Below are positions 1 to 6,853 of a stretch of 47,072 bases of DNA, piece by piece. Below the pieces are notes generated by a model. It saw only the letters and a program-made list of their open reading frames with translations. It ran no database searches and was not told the DNA's origin. The first letter of the stretch is position 1. Every line of letters begins with the position of its first letter. The stretch comes from Chloroflexota bacterium (GTDB lineage Bacteria; Chloroflexota; Anaerolineae; Anaerolineales; Villigracilaceae): positions 1-47,072 of the forward strand of contig JAPLGS010000100.1 in assembly GCA_026390015.1 (NCBI GenBank). The letters run 5' to 3'. The position numbers were made by a program, and so were the translations under genes.

Positions 1-1
1 G

Positions 2-1936
2 AAAGCTATTGTGCCGATCCTCGGGCGCGAAATCCCCATCATCGCGGATGACTACGTCAGCATGGAATTTGGCACGGGCGCGTTGAAGATCACACCGGGG
101 CACGACCCGAACGATTACGCCATCGCGCAGCGTCACAGCCTGCCGATCATCTCGATGCTTGATAAAGAAGCCAGGGTCAACGAGAACGGCGGCAAGTATC
201 AAGGTCAGGATAGATTCGTCGCTCGTAAAAATATCTGGGCGGATATGAAAGCCGCGGATCTCGTCATCAAGACCGAGCCGTACACCACGACCATTCCACG
301 CTCACAACGCGGCGGTGAAATTGTCGAGCCGATGATCTCGGAGCAATGGTTCGTGAAAATGGAATCGCTCGCGAGCAAAGGTCTCGACGCGGTACGCAAC
401 GGACAGATCAAGATCGTGCCCGAGCGTTTTGAAAAAGTTTATTACAACTGGCTCGATAACATCAAAGATTGGTGTATCAGCCGTCAGCTTTGGTGGGGAC
501 ATCGCATCCCCGTTTGGTATTGCCCCGATCACCACATGACCGTGGCACGTGAAGATCCGATTCAATGCGGCACCTGCGGCTCTAAGGAAATCCATCAGGA
601 TGATGATGTGTTGGATACATGGTTCTCTTCGGGACTGTGGCCCTTCTCCACATTAGGCTGGCCTGAGCAAACGCCCGACCTGAAATATTTTTATCCAACT
701 TCCTACATGGAAACAGGCTATGATATTTTGTTCTTCTGGGTCGCGCGCATGATCATGACCGGACTTGAATTTACCGAAATCCCGCCGTTCCATACCGTGT
801 ACCTGCATGGACTCGTGCGCGATGAGCATGGACATAAAATGTCCAAGACCAAGGGCAATGTGATCGACCCGCTGATCGTGATGGACGAATTCGGTACGGA
901 CGCGCTGCGCTTCACGCTGTTGGTGGGTTCCACACCTGGCAATGATACGAATGTCGGAATCAAAAAAGTGGAAGCCAATCGCAACTTCGCCAATAAGATC
1001 TGGAACGCGGGCAGGTTTGTGACCTCGGCAATCGATTCACTGGAAGATGGACGCACTGACACACTGAATACTGATAACTGGTCACTGGCTGATTCCTGGA
1101 TCTGGTCCAAACTCCAAACGCTTATCCGCGATGTGGAACGACAATTCCAGAACTTCCAGTACGGACAGGCTGGTCAGCAAATTTATGAATTCCTTTGGTC
1201 CGATTTCGCGGATTGGTATGTGGAAATCGCAAAGGGTCAAATGCAAAATGAAGTAACCAAAAAGCAGACTGTTGAAACGCTTGTGCGTGTGTTTGATATT
1301 TCATTGCGTTTACTGCATCCCTTCACGCCCTTCATCACTGAAGAAGTCTGGGGACATTTGCACACGGCCTTGAAAGAGTCTCCGCTAAAAGATATGTGCA
1401 AAGACTGGCCGACTGCGCTCATCATTGCGAAATTCCCCGAGCCGCGTGACCCTGAAGGTTGGGAAGAATCCAAGATCGCGGATTTCACACTGATTCAGGA
1501 GCTGGTGCGTTCGATCCGCAATTTGCGCGCAGAGAAGAACATAACGCCATCCAAGAAACTCGCTGCAAATTTCTCGGCAGGCGACAAAACCGATTTACTC
1601 AAAGAACAATCCGCGATGATCGCCGCCCTTGCAGGTTTAGATTTCTCACTTCTTACCATCCACACTTCACTGGCCGAAAAATCAGAAGACAGCGCCGCAC
1701 TTATAGTTGGCTCGATCGAAATCTACATTCCGCTCGCTGGCATGGTGGATGTAACCAATGACAAGCCGCGCCTTGAAAAAGATTTGAAAGAAGCTCAATC
1801 TCATATCGTGCGGCTCGAAAAACTTCTCTCCAGTGACTTCGCCAATAAGGCTCCCGCCGTGTTGGTCGCAAAAGAAGTTGAGAAACTGGCCACGTATAAA
1901 AATACAGCAGAGAAGATTACCGCGCAATTGAAATAA
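2..1936 (+). CDS. valS: Valine--tRNA ligase, 3' part (N-terminus outside window)
   Basis: Class I aminoacyl-tRNA synthetase that charges tRNA-Val in the cytoplasm. The reading frame is open from base 2, so the gene is cut by the window edge; about 640 C-terminal residues are visible of the roughly 880-900 usual for ValRS. Seen: the end of the editing (CP1) domain with the GTGALKITPGHD segment near the left edge, the catalytic-domain segment WCISRQLWWGHRIPVW, the KMSKT signature with GNVIDP (about residue 278 of the visible part), the anticodon-binding helices, and a charged C-terminal coiled coil (last ~60 residues), typical of ValRS rather than IleRS or LeuRS. It ends in TAA and is followed by a separate promoter. 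Nothing looks broken. Confidence 0.97.
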   Translation, partial: KAIVPILGREIPIIADDYVSMEFGTGALKITPGHDPNDYAIAQRHSLPIISMLDKEARVNENGGKYQGQDRFVARKNIWADMKAADLVIKTEPYTTTIPRSQRGGEIVEPMISEQWFVKMESLASKGLDAVRNGQIKIVPERFEKVYYNWLDNIKDWCISRQLWWGHRIPVWYCPDHHMTVAREDPIQCGTCGSKEIHQDDDVLDTWFSSGLWPFSTLGWPEQTPDLKYFYPTSYMETGYDILFFWVARMIMTGLEFTEIPPFHTVYLHGLVRDEHGHKMSKTKGNVIDPLIVMDEFGTDALRFTLLVGSTPGNDTNVGIKKVEANRNFANKIWNAGRFVTSAIDSLEDGRTDTLNTDNWSLADSWIWSKLQTLIRDVERQFQNFQYGQAGQQIYEFLWSDFADWYVEIAKGQMQNEVTKKQTVETLVRVFDISLRLLHPFTPFITEEVWGHLHTALKESPLKDMCKDWPTALIIAKFPEPRDPEGWEESKIADFTLIQELVRSIRNLRAEKNITPSKKLAANFSAGDKTDLLKEQSAMIAALAGLDFSLLTIHTSLAEKSEDSAALIVGSIEIYIPLAGMVDVTNDKPRLEKDLKEAQSHIVRLEKLLSSDFANKAPAVLVAKEVEKLATYKNTAEKITAQLK

Positions 1937-1969
1937 CATTGTAGGACAGCATCGCGATCTGACCTGTAA

Positions 1970-1978
1970 TGTTATAAT
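1970..1978 (+). promoter_or_regulatory. Extended -10 promoter ahead of the FMN riboswitch
   Basis: TGTTATAAT (TGn plus perfect TATAAT) lies in the valS-riboswitch gap. A start about 7 nt after it would begin the transcript near 1985, just ahead of the first riboswitch stem at 1994. I see no good -35 box at 17 bp, in keeping with extended -10 promoters. Assignment is by consensus only. Confidence 0.65.
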
Positions 1979-1993
1979 CACTATAACTTAATA

Positions 1994-2129
1994 ACCTTCG
2001 GGGCAGGGTGACATTTGCGCCATAAATATATGCAAGTGAATTCCCGATCGGTGGTAAAGCCCACGAGCGCGCAAGCGCATGATCTGGTGTAATTCCAGAG
2101 CCGACAGTATAGTCTGGATAGTAGAAGGT
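1994..2129 (+). ncRNA. FMN riboswitch (RFN element)
   Basis: Cis-acting leader RNA that binds flavin mononucleotide. Seen in order: P1 strand ACCTTC closing with GAAGGT at 2124-2129; the conserved blocks CGGGGCAGGGTGA, ATTCCCGATCGGTGGTAAAG, CCCACGAGCGC, GTGTAATTCCAGAGCCGAC and AGTATAGTCTGGAT. These match the RFN consensus almost base for base. Two features are variable: a short GCGC-GCAA-GCGC hairpin in the usual variable arm, and an extra stem inserted in the P2 loop (2012-2018 with 2032-2038). It precedes the ABC transporter operon and is followed by two intrinsic terminators, so an OFF switch acting when FMN is plentiful is the natural reading. Confidence 0.96.
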
Positions 2130-2136
2130 AAAAACG

Positions 2137-2159
2137 ACATGACCCGCGCGGGTTGATGT
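2137..2159 (+). promoter_or_regulatory. Possible linker hairpin between riboswitch and terminator
   Basis: ACAT-(GA)-CCCGC pairs with GCGGG-(TTG)-ATGT to give a compact hairpin directly after the aptamer. It may be a spacer element or part of the antiterminator/terminator exchange; the sequence does not decide which. Confidence 0.4.
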
Positions 2160-2171
2160 GTTGATTCACGC

Positions 2172-2205
2172 CCCGAAAACATTTACTGTTTTCGGGATTT
2201 TTATT
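2172..2205 (+). terminator. Intrinsic terminator 1 of the FMN leader
   Basis: CCCGAAAAC (2172-2180) pairs perfectly with GTTTTCGGG (2188-2196) around a 7-nt loop, followed by ATTTTTATT. It lies 42 nt after the aptamer and before the first transporter gene, as expected for riboswitch-controlled attenuation. Confidence 0.85.
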
Positions 2206-2251
2206 CTGACGTGCTTCCGCATCAGCTTTGTGTCCGTCACGGCTTGTTTCT

Positions 2252-2287
2252 ACGCCCCGCAGTTAATCCTAGCGAGGCGTTTTTTTT
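2252..2287 (+). terminator. Intrinsic terminator 2 of the FMN leader
   Basis: ACGCCCCGC (2252-2260) pairs with GCGAGGCGT (2272-2280) with one C-A mismatch and an 11-nt loop, followed by a run of T to 2287. It ends only about 15 nt before the permease start codon, so it must be read through for expression. Two consecutive terminators in one leader are uncommon. Confidence 0.8.
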
Positions 2288-2302
2288 GACAGGATACCGA
2301 TC

Positions 2303-3097
2303 ATGGATATCAATCCTTTAAAAGTATTTCATCCCTCTTCTGCGAAGCGAAATGGAATGTGGCTGCGTGTACTTTCACTTGGCCTGGGATTAGTCTGTTG
2401 GCAGATCACCTCCATTTTTTCAGGCGTGGAAGTATTCATTTTGCCTCCGCCTCTGAAAGTGTGGTCACGCTTTTTAGTGGCCGCGCAGGACGGAAGTTTG
2501 TTCCGTGATATTGGCGTGACCTTTTCGGAAGTAGTGTTGGGATTGATCGTTGGCGTCACGTTCGCCACGATCCTTGGATATTCGGTGGCAAAATCGCGTG
2601 CGTTGGAGCAAGTCCTGTCACCGTATTTGGTGGCGAGCCAAGCCATTCCTGTGGTTGCCATCGCGCCATTACTGGTGCTGTGGTTCGGATACGGCATGTT
2701 CTCCAAAGTATTGATCTGCGCCTTGATCGTTTTCTTCCCCGTGTTGATCAACACCATTGTCGGGATCCGCGCTGTGCCACAGGCATTTTATGATCTGATG
2801 AAATCCCTGCGTGCTTCGCGAAAACAGATATTGATGAAAGTGGAGATTCCCGCCGCTTTGCCGATCTTCCTCGGCGGATTGAGGATCGGCGCAACGTTAT
2901 CCGTGATCGGCGCGGTGGTGGGGGAATTGATCGGATCAAAGTATGGGCTGGGGAATCTCATCAACCGCGCGCGCGTTGGTTACGATATGCCGATGGTGTA
3001 TGTGGCTGTGTTCATGTTGATCTTTCTCGCGCTTGGTTTGTATGGAATTGTTGCGCGGATAGAAAAAAAACTTTTACGATGGCAGGAAGATAAATAA
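2303..3097 (+). CDS. ribX: ABC transporter permease, RibX type (riboflavin or precursor uptake)
   Basis: Inner-membrane permease of the nitrate/sulfonate/thiamine-precursor (BPD_transp_1) family, 264 aa. Hydrophobic segments lie near residues 22-40, 74-92, 112-150, 190-212 and 230-252. The cytoplasmic EAA-type loop that docks the ATPase is visible around residues 164-190 (DLMKSLRASRKQIL). Sequence alone would suggest taurine or nitrate transport, but the FMN riboswitch directly upstream points to flavin uptake, matching RibXY transporters described from riboswitch genomics in Chloroflexi. First gene of a three-gene operon. Only a weak ribosome site (ACAGGA) precedes the ATG. Substrate is inferred, not seen. 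Confidence 0.85.
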   Translation: MDINPLKVFHPSSAKRNGMWLRVLSLGLGLVCWQITSIFSGVEVFILPPPLKVWSRFLVAAQDGSLFRDIGVTFSEVVLGLIVGVTFATILGYSVAKSRALEQVLSPYLVASQAIPVVAIAPLLVLWFGYGMFSKVLICALIVFFPVLINTIVGIRAVPQAFYDLMKSLRASRKQILMKVEIPAALPIFLGGLRIGATLSVIGAVVGELIGSKYGLGNLINRARVGYDMPMVYVAVFMLIFLALGLYGIVARIEKKLLRWQEDK

Positions 3098-3104
3098 AAA
3101 AACA

Positions 3105-3150
3105 ATGTCATTGCTTCGGACTAAAACCAGGAACGTCCCCGCAATGACAT
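3105..3150. repeat. Short palindromic repeat (GTCATTGC family) inside the operon
   Basis: ATGTCATTGC (3105-3114) and GCAATGACAT (3141-3150) form a perfect 10-bp inverted repeat. It shares its GTCATTGC ends with the longer element at 7773-7866. It lies between permease and lipoprotein genes and could fold in the mRNA just before the lipoprotein ribosome site. Confidence 0.75.
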
Positions 3151-3168
3151 ACCAAAAGGAGAGTCACA

Positions 3169-4149
3169 ATGTTGAAGAAATTAGGTTTACTTATGCTGGG
3201 GGTGGCGATGATTCTTTCGTCGTGTACCGGCACTAATTCCGCGAATGACGCGAAGACGATTCGGAAAATAAAACTGCCGATGGGCTACATCCCCAATATC
3301 CAGTATGCGCCGTTTTATGTCGCAGTCGAAAAAGGATATTTCTTAAAAGAGAGGCTCGAAATTGAATTTGATTATTCTTTCGAAACCGATGGCGTATCTT
3401 TGGTAGGTGCGGGTGAACTGCCGTTTGCGGTGGCTTCCGGTGAGCAGGTTTTGCTGGCGCGATCACAAGAATTGCCCGTGGTGTACGCGTTCGCGTGGTA
3501 TCAGAAATTTCCGATTTCGATCATCTCTGAACCTGATCTGAACATTAACAAACCCGCCGACCTGCGTGGACAGACGATCGGCTTGCCGGGTTTGTTTGGC
3601 GCGAATTATATCGGCTTGCAGGCTTTGCTTTTTTCTGCAGGATTAACCCCTGCAGACGTGACATTGGAAGCCATCGGGTTCAATCAAGTGGAAGCGTTTG
3701 CCTCTGGACAAAAAAATATTGTAGTTGGATACGCAACCAATGAGCCGATCATTCTAAATTCACAGGCGCATCCAGTAAACGAACTGCGCGTGGCTGATTA
3801 TTTGAAGTTGACAGCGAATGGTATTGTCACAAGCGAGATGACGATCAAAGATGAACCTGAACTCGTGCGCAGCATGGCGCGCGCGCTGGCACATGGCATT
3901 GCCGATACGATCGCAAATCCTGATCAGGCATATACCATCAGTGAAAAATATATCGAAGGTCTTGCTGATATGGATAAGACGGTTCAGATGCTGGTGCTCA
4001 CAACATCCATTGAATTTTGGCAGGCTGAGCGGATCGGTTTTTCCAATCCGCAAGCATGGCAGAATATGAATGATCTGCTTGTGAAAATGGAACTGATCAA
4101 GGAGCCGCTGGATGTGAACCAGGCGTTCACGAATGAGTTCGTGCCGTAG
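3169..4149 (+). CDS. ribY: ABC transporter substrate-binding lipoprotein, RibY type (NMT1/THI5-like)
   Basis: Solute receptor of the uptake system, 326 aa. The N-terminus is a type II signal peptide with lipobox LSSC and lipidated Cys19, so the mature protein is membrane-anchored outside the cell. The body is an NMT1/THI5-like periplasmic-binding fold: it opens with GYIPNIQYAPFYVAVEKGYF, typical of receptors for aromatic heterocycles (thiamine-pyrimidine, riboflavin) and sulfonates, and has the LRGQTIGLPG segment. Good ribosome site AAAGGAGAG before ATG. Position behind the FMN riboswitch and RibX makes flavin or a flavin precursor the likely ligand; this part is inference. Confidence 0.85.
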   Translation: MLKKLGLLMLGVAMILSSCTGTNSANDAKTIRKIKLPMGYIPNIQYAPFYVAVEKGYFLKERLEIEFDYSFETDGVSLVGAGELPFAVASGEQVLLARSQELPVVYAFAWYQKFPISIISEPDLNINKPADLRGQTIGLPGLFGANYIGLQALLFSAGLTPADVTLEAIGFNQVEAFASGQKNIVVGYATNEPIILNSQAHPVNELRVADYLKLTANGIVTSEMTIKDEPELVRSMARALAHGIADTIANPDQAYTISEKYIEGLADMDKTVQMLVLTTSIEFWQAERIGFSNPQAWQNMNDLLVKMELIKEPLDVNQAFTNEFVP

Positions 4150-4212
4150 AAATATTAACCATAAAAAATGCGAAGGGCAGACTTAAACCTCAATGTCCTT
4201 CGTGATAAAAAT

Positions 4213-4959
4213 ATGAGCACACAACCGATCCTCACCGTAAAAAATCTTTCCGTTGTCTTCCCTGACAGCAACGGCGGTCTTCACGCGCTTGATGATATTT
4301 CCTTTGAAGTCTATCCGCGTGACTTTATTTGTTTTCTCGGCCCATCGGGTTCGGGCAAGACCACGCTCTTAAGAATTCTCGCGAGTCTTCTGCGGCCCAC
4401 AACGGGCGAGATAAACTTCATCCACAATCAACATCCGCAGATCGGCATGGTCTTTCAGCAATCCAACCTTATGCCGTGGCGCACTGTGATGGACAACATC
4501 AAGCTTCCACTTGAGTTGGAAAACATGGACGAATCCACAGCCCGCATCAAGGCGCAGGAAATGATCGAACTCGTTGGATTGAATGGCTTCGAGGATTCAT
4601 GGCCGCGAGATTTATCCGGCGGGATGGCACAGCGCGTGGCGATCGCGCGCGCACTCATCCATGACCCGGACCTGCTCCTGCTCGATGAGCCTTTTGGCTC
4701 GCTGGATGCGATCACCCGCGAACGCATGTGGACGGAGTTATCGCGCATCTGGCAGGCCAGGCAAAAGACCGTCATCATGGTGACGCACTCCATTAATGAA
4801 TCCTTGTTTTTAGCAGACAGGGTTTTGGTATTAACCCAGCGTCCCGGCAAAATAAAATTCGATTTAAAAGTTGATCTACCCCGCCCAAGAAATGATGATA
4901 TTCGCTACACTCCGCACTTTGGGAAACTGGCGCGGAAATTAAGAGAGACGATTGAATAA
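4213..4959 (+). CDS. ABC transporter ATP-binding protein (TauB/SsuB family) of the RibXY system
   Basis: ATPase that powers the uptake system, 248 aa from the chosen start. Seen: Walker A GPSGSGKTT (43-51), Q-loop around Q82, signature LSGGM (134-138), Walker B LLLLDE (154-159), D-loop SLD and the switch His192 in VTHS. All catalytic residues are present. An in-frame ATG at 4168 would add 15 residues, but MSTQPILTVKNLSV is the usual beginning of this family, so 4213 is preferred; neither start has a clear ribosome site. Last gene of the operon, 63 bp after the lipoprotein gene and followed by a strong terminator. Confidence 0.9.
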   Translation: MSTQPILTVKNLSVVFPDSNGGLHALDDISFEVYPRDFICFLGPSGSGKTTLLRILASLLRPTTGEINFIHNQHPQIGMVFQQSNLMPWRTVMDNIKLPLELENMDESTARIKAQEMIELVGLNGFEDSWPRDLSGGMAQRVAIARALIHDPDLLLLDEPFGSLDAITRERMWTELSRIWQARQKTVIMVTHSINESLFLADRVLVLTQRPGKIKFDLKVDLPRPRNDDIRYTPHFGKLARKLRETIE

Positions 4960-4962
4960 GAG

Positions 4963-4998
4963 AAACATCCTTCAGATCATATGATCTGAAGGATGTTT
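4963..4998. terminator. Perfect 36-bp palindrome, bidirectional terminator
   Basis: AAACATCCTTCAGATCAT is followed directly by its exact reverse complement, then TTG. The 18-bp arms have no spacer. It sits between the convergent ABC operon and STAS gene and has A-rich/T-rich flanks on both sides, so it probably ends transcription from both strands. Confidence 0.88.
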
Positions 4999-5033
4999 TT
5001 GACTGTTGAAAATTTTGCAAATTACGCGATCGA

Positions 5034-5447
5034 CTAGAATGAATTTATGGCCTCGTCCATATCTGAAAAAATCTTGAAAATGGTGTTGAATCCAACCATA
5101 TCCAATATATGCTCCACTTCAGGCTGTGGATTGAACAACTTAAAGTGTTCTTGGCCTCCGCTGGCAAAACCGCTGCGTCCCATCGAACGATATGTGTTCC
5201 AGCCTTGATCGGGGCTTGGAGGCGTTTCTCCGCGCAGCATCAACGCAATGTTATGAAATGCCACCATCCCGGCACTGCTGACATAAGTTAATCCCGTCAG
5301 GTCAAGTAGGACATCGCGGGAGCCGGCGTTGTATAGCTCCTGTCCTTTGGCGATCAAGTCCTGATAGTTTTGTCCATCCAGACGCCCATCCACGCTAATT
5401 ACAGTCACTGGTACGCGCCCTTGTTTTTGTGAAATTGAAATCGTCAT
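5034..5447 (-). CDS. STAS-domain protein (anti-sigma factor antagonist-like)
   Basis: A cytoplasmic STAS protein of 137 aa, related to SpoIIAA/RsbV, which switch partners through phosphorylation of one serine. Seen: the first beta strands with DGRLDG (20-25), the stretch VLLDLTGLTYVSSAG (46-60) with candidate phosphoserine Ser57 or Ser58, and a C-terminal helix region with VEHILDMVGF. Between about residues 74 and 101 lies an insert rich in Gly, Ser and Arg that ordinary ~105-aa antagonists lack. Ribosome site AGGAG before ATG. No anti-sigma kinase or PP2C lies next to it. Last gene of the minus-strand run from maf. Confidence 0.85.
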   Translation of the reverse strand: MTISISQKQGRVPVTVISVDGRLDGQNYQDLIAKGQELYNAGSRDVLLDLTGLTYVSSAGMVAFHNIALMLRGETPPSPDQGWNTYRSMGRSGFASGGQEHFKLFNPQPEVEHILDMVGFNTIFKIFSDMDEAINSF

Positions 5448-5495
5448 GTCTTTCTCCTGATGTTAGTAATAAATTTAGTGAATTATAAACCCGAG

Positions 5496-5720
5496 CTAGA
5501 TCAACCCACGCAGATTGCTATTTTCTGTGTGTAGATTTTTCAGCAGCTTTCCTGTCGATTTGGCAATTTCTTTAATTGCCAAATCGAATGCTTCCTTGTT
5601 TGTCTTTGAAGGTTTTCTATACCCGCTGACTTTCCTCACATACTGCAAGGCAGCCTCTTGAATTTCCTGTTCTGTTACAGGATGATCCAAGTTGCGCAAG
5701 GGTTTAATGCTTCGGCACAT
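5496..5720 (-). CDS. DUF2277 family small protein
   Basis: A 74-aa protein beginning MCRSIKPLRN, the hallmark of the DUF2277 family, whose function is unknown. It is charged, helical in appearance, without signal peptide or membrane segment. The ribosome site GAGAGG overlaps the stop of holB and the gap is only 9 bp, so it is translated from the same mRNA. Family length is usually 80-90 aa, so this is about complete. Confidence 0.8.
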   Translation of the reverse strand: MCRSIKPLRNLDHPVTEQEIQEAALQYVRKVSGYRKPSKTNKEAFDLAIKEIAKSTGKLLKNLHTENSNLRGLI

Positions 5721-5729
5721 AATTACCTC

Positions 5730-6782
5730 TCATACTTTCGGCCAATCCAGCAATAGGACTTCAGCCAATAATTTTGAATTCACGTTTTTATCCATCTTCT
5801 CCAACGTGGATTCCAAATCCGCGACCACGCGCCGCGCAGTGGTCAGGTTCAGTCGCCCCGCCAGGAATTCGATCTCCATATTCCTGTCAATGTTGGTCAG
5901 CGGAGTCTCTGCACCGGCCACGCGCAGCATCACATCACGCCAATAGGAAAGCCAGATCAAGATTACTTTTCGAATAACACTTGGCTTGTTTTTATTCTTT
6001 GCTTCTTTCTCTTCATTATCAAGTGAGGCGGCATAAGAAAATTTTTGAATACGCGAGGCTGATAGTAAGGATTGAAGATCATTAAGCCGCGTTTCACGTT
6101 CTTCCAGTAAAGTGCCATCATCAATAAGTTTGCGGGCATAGCCGGGGCGGCCGCTGGAAATATGCGCGAGCAGGCGGGCGTGTTCTTCATCCACGCCGCG
6201 TTTGAGCAAATCAGATTCAATCGCGGAGGTTGGGAGCGGACGCAGTCGCAGTACTTCACAACGAGAGACAATGGTCGGTAGAAGTGTTTCGGGTGTATCG
6301 GTGGTTAATATAAGAATGGCGTGGGCAGGTGATTCTTCCAAAGTCTTTAATAAGGCGTTGGCTGCCTGTTCGTTAGATTGATTAAATCTTAAAAATATCA
6401 AAACGCGATATTTTGTTTGATAAGGTTTTAGATGTATCGCTTTTTGTAGATCACGAATTTGCTCGATACGAATTTCACCATTAAGGCCGGGAATTAAAAT
6501 TTTCGAATTGTCTTTGTCTTTAATCGTGGGCTCAATGATGCTCAAATCAGTATGCTGCATCGCTTCGATATGTTTGCAATCACGGCATGTACCGCATGGA
6601 ATCCCTGCGGTGATGGGCGTTGAGCAGTTCAATGCTTGGGCGAAGCGCAATGCCAAAGTCCGACGGCCCAGGCCGGGCGGGCCGCAGAAAAGATACGCGT
6701 GGCGAACCTCTTCGCGCGCGACCTGCTGCTGGAGCATATCCACAGCCCATTCGTGTCCGAGTAAATTCCAATTATCAGTCAT
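5730..6782 (-). CDS. holB: DNA polymerase III subunit delta' (clamp loader)
   Basis: Clamp-loader subunit of the replicative polymerase, 350 aa. Seen: AAA+ fold beginning LLGHEWAVDML; a P-loop-like GPPGLGRRT (34-42) in which the usual Lys is Arg; a zinc module with Cys53, Cys63, Cys66 and Cys69; the NALLKTLEESP stretch (142-152); and the SRC motif (173-175) that supplies the arginine finger to its neighbour. The Walker B acids are replaced (RFNQSN), consistent with a delta' subunit that does not hydrolyse ATP. The C-terminal part is the collar domain. No ribosome site is evident before the ATG. Confidence 0.9.
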   Translation of the reverse strand: MTDNWNLLGHEWAVDMLQQQVAREEVRHAYLFCGPPGLGRRTLALRFAQALNCSTPITAGIPCGTCRDCKHIEAMQHTDLSIIEPTIKDKDNSKILIPGLNGEIRIEQIRDLQKAIHLKPYQTKYRVLIFLRFNQSNEQAANALLKTLEESPAHAILILTTDTPETLLPTIVSRCEVLRLRPLPTSAIESDLLKRGVDEEHARLLAHISSGRPGYARKLIDDGTLLEERETRLNDLQSLLSASRIQKFSYAASLDNEEKEAKNKNKPSVIRKVILIWLSYWRDVMLRVAGAETPLTNIDRNMEIEFLAGRLNLTTARRVVADLESTLEKMDKNVNSKLLAEVLLLDWPKV

Positions 6783-6807
6783 AAGAAAATCCAGTGATGA
6801 GTGATCG

Positions 6808-6830
6808 GTAATCAGTAATCAGTAATCAGT
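6808..6830. repeat. Short tandem repeat, unit GTAATCA
   Basis: Three exact copies of the 7-mer GTAATCA plus GT, in the gap between rsgA and holB. The flank (AGTGATGAGTGATCG) is a degenerate form of the same word. It directly adjoins a second dispersed repeat at 6835-6853. Confidence 0.7.
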
Positions 6831-6834
6831 TCCC

Positions 6835-6853
6835 AATCAAAAATCGTAAATCG
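6835..6853. repeat. Dispersed 19-bp repeat, copy 1
   Basis: AATCAAAAATCGTAAATCG occurs here and, in exact reverse complement, at 13072-13090. Both copies are intergenic and both adjoin another repeat type. Confidence 0.8.

Noticed and set aside
2303-4959. Taurine, nitrate or thiamine-precursor transporter
   Set aside because: Sequence family allows these, but the upstream RNA is an FMN, not a TPP, riboswitch and no sulfonate or nitrate gene is near.
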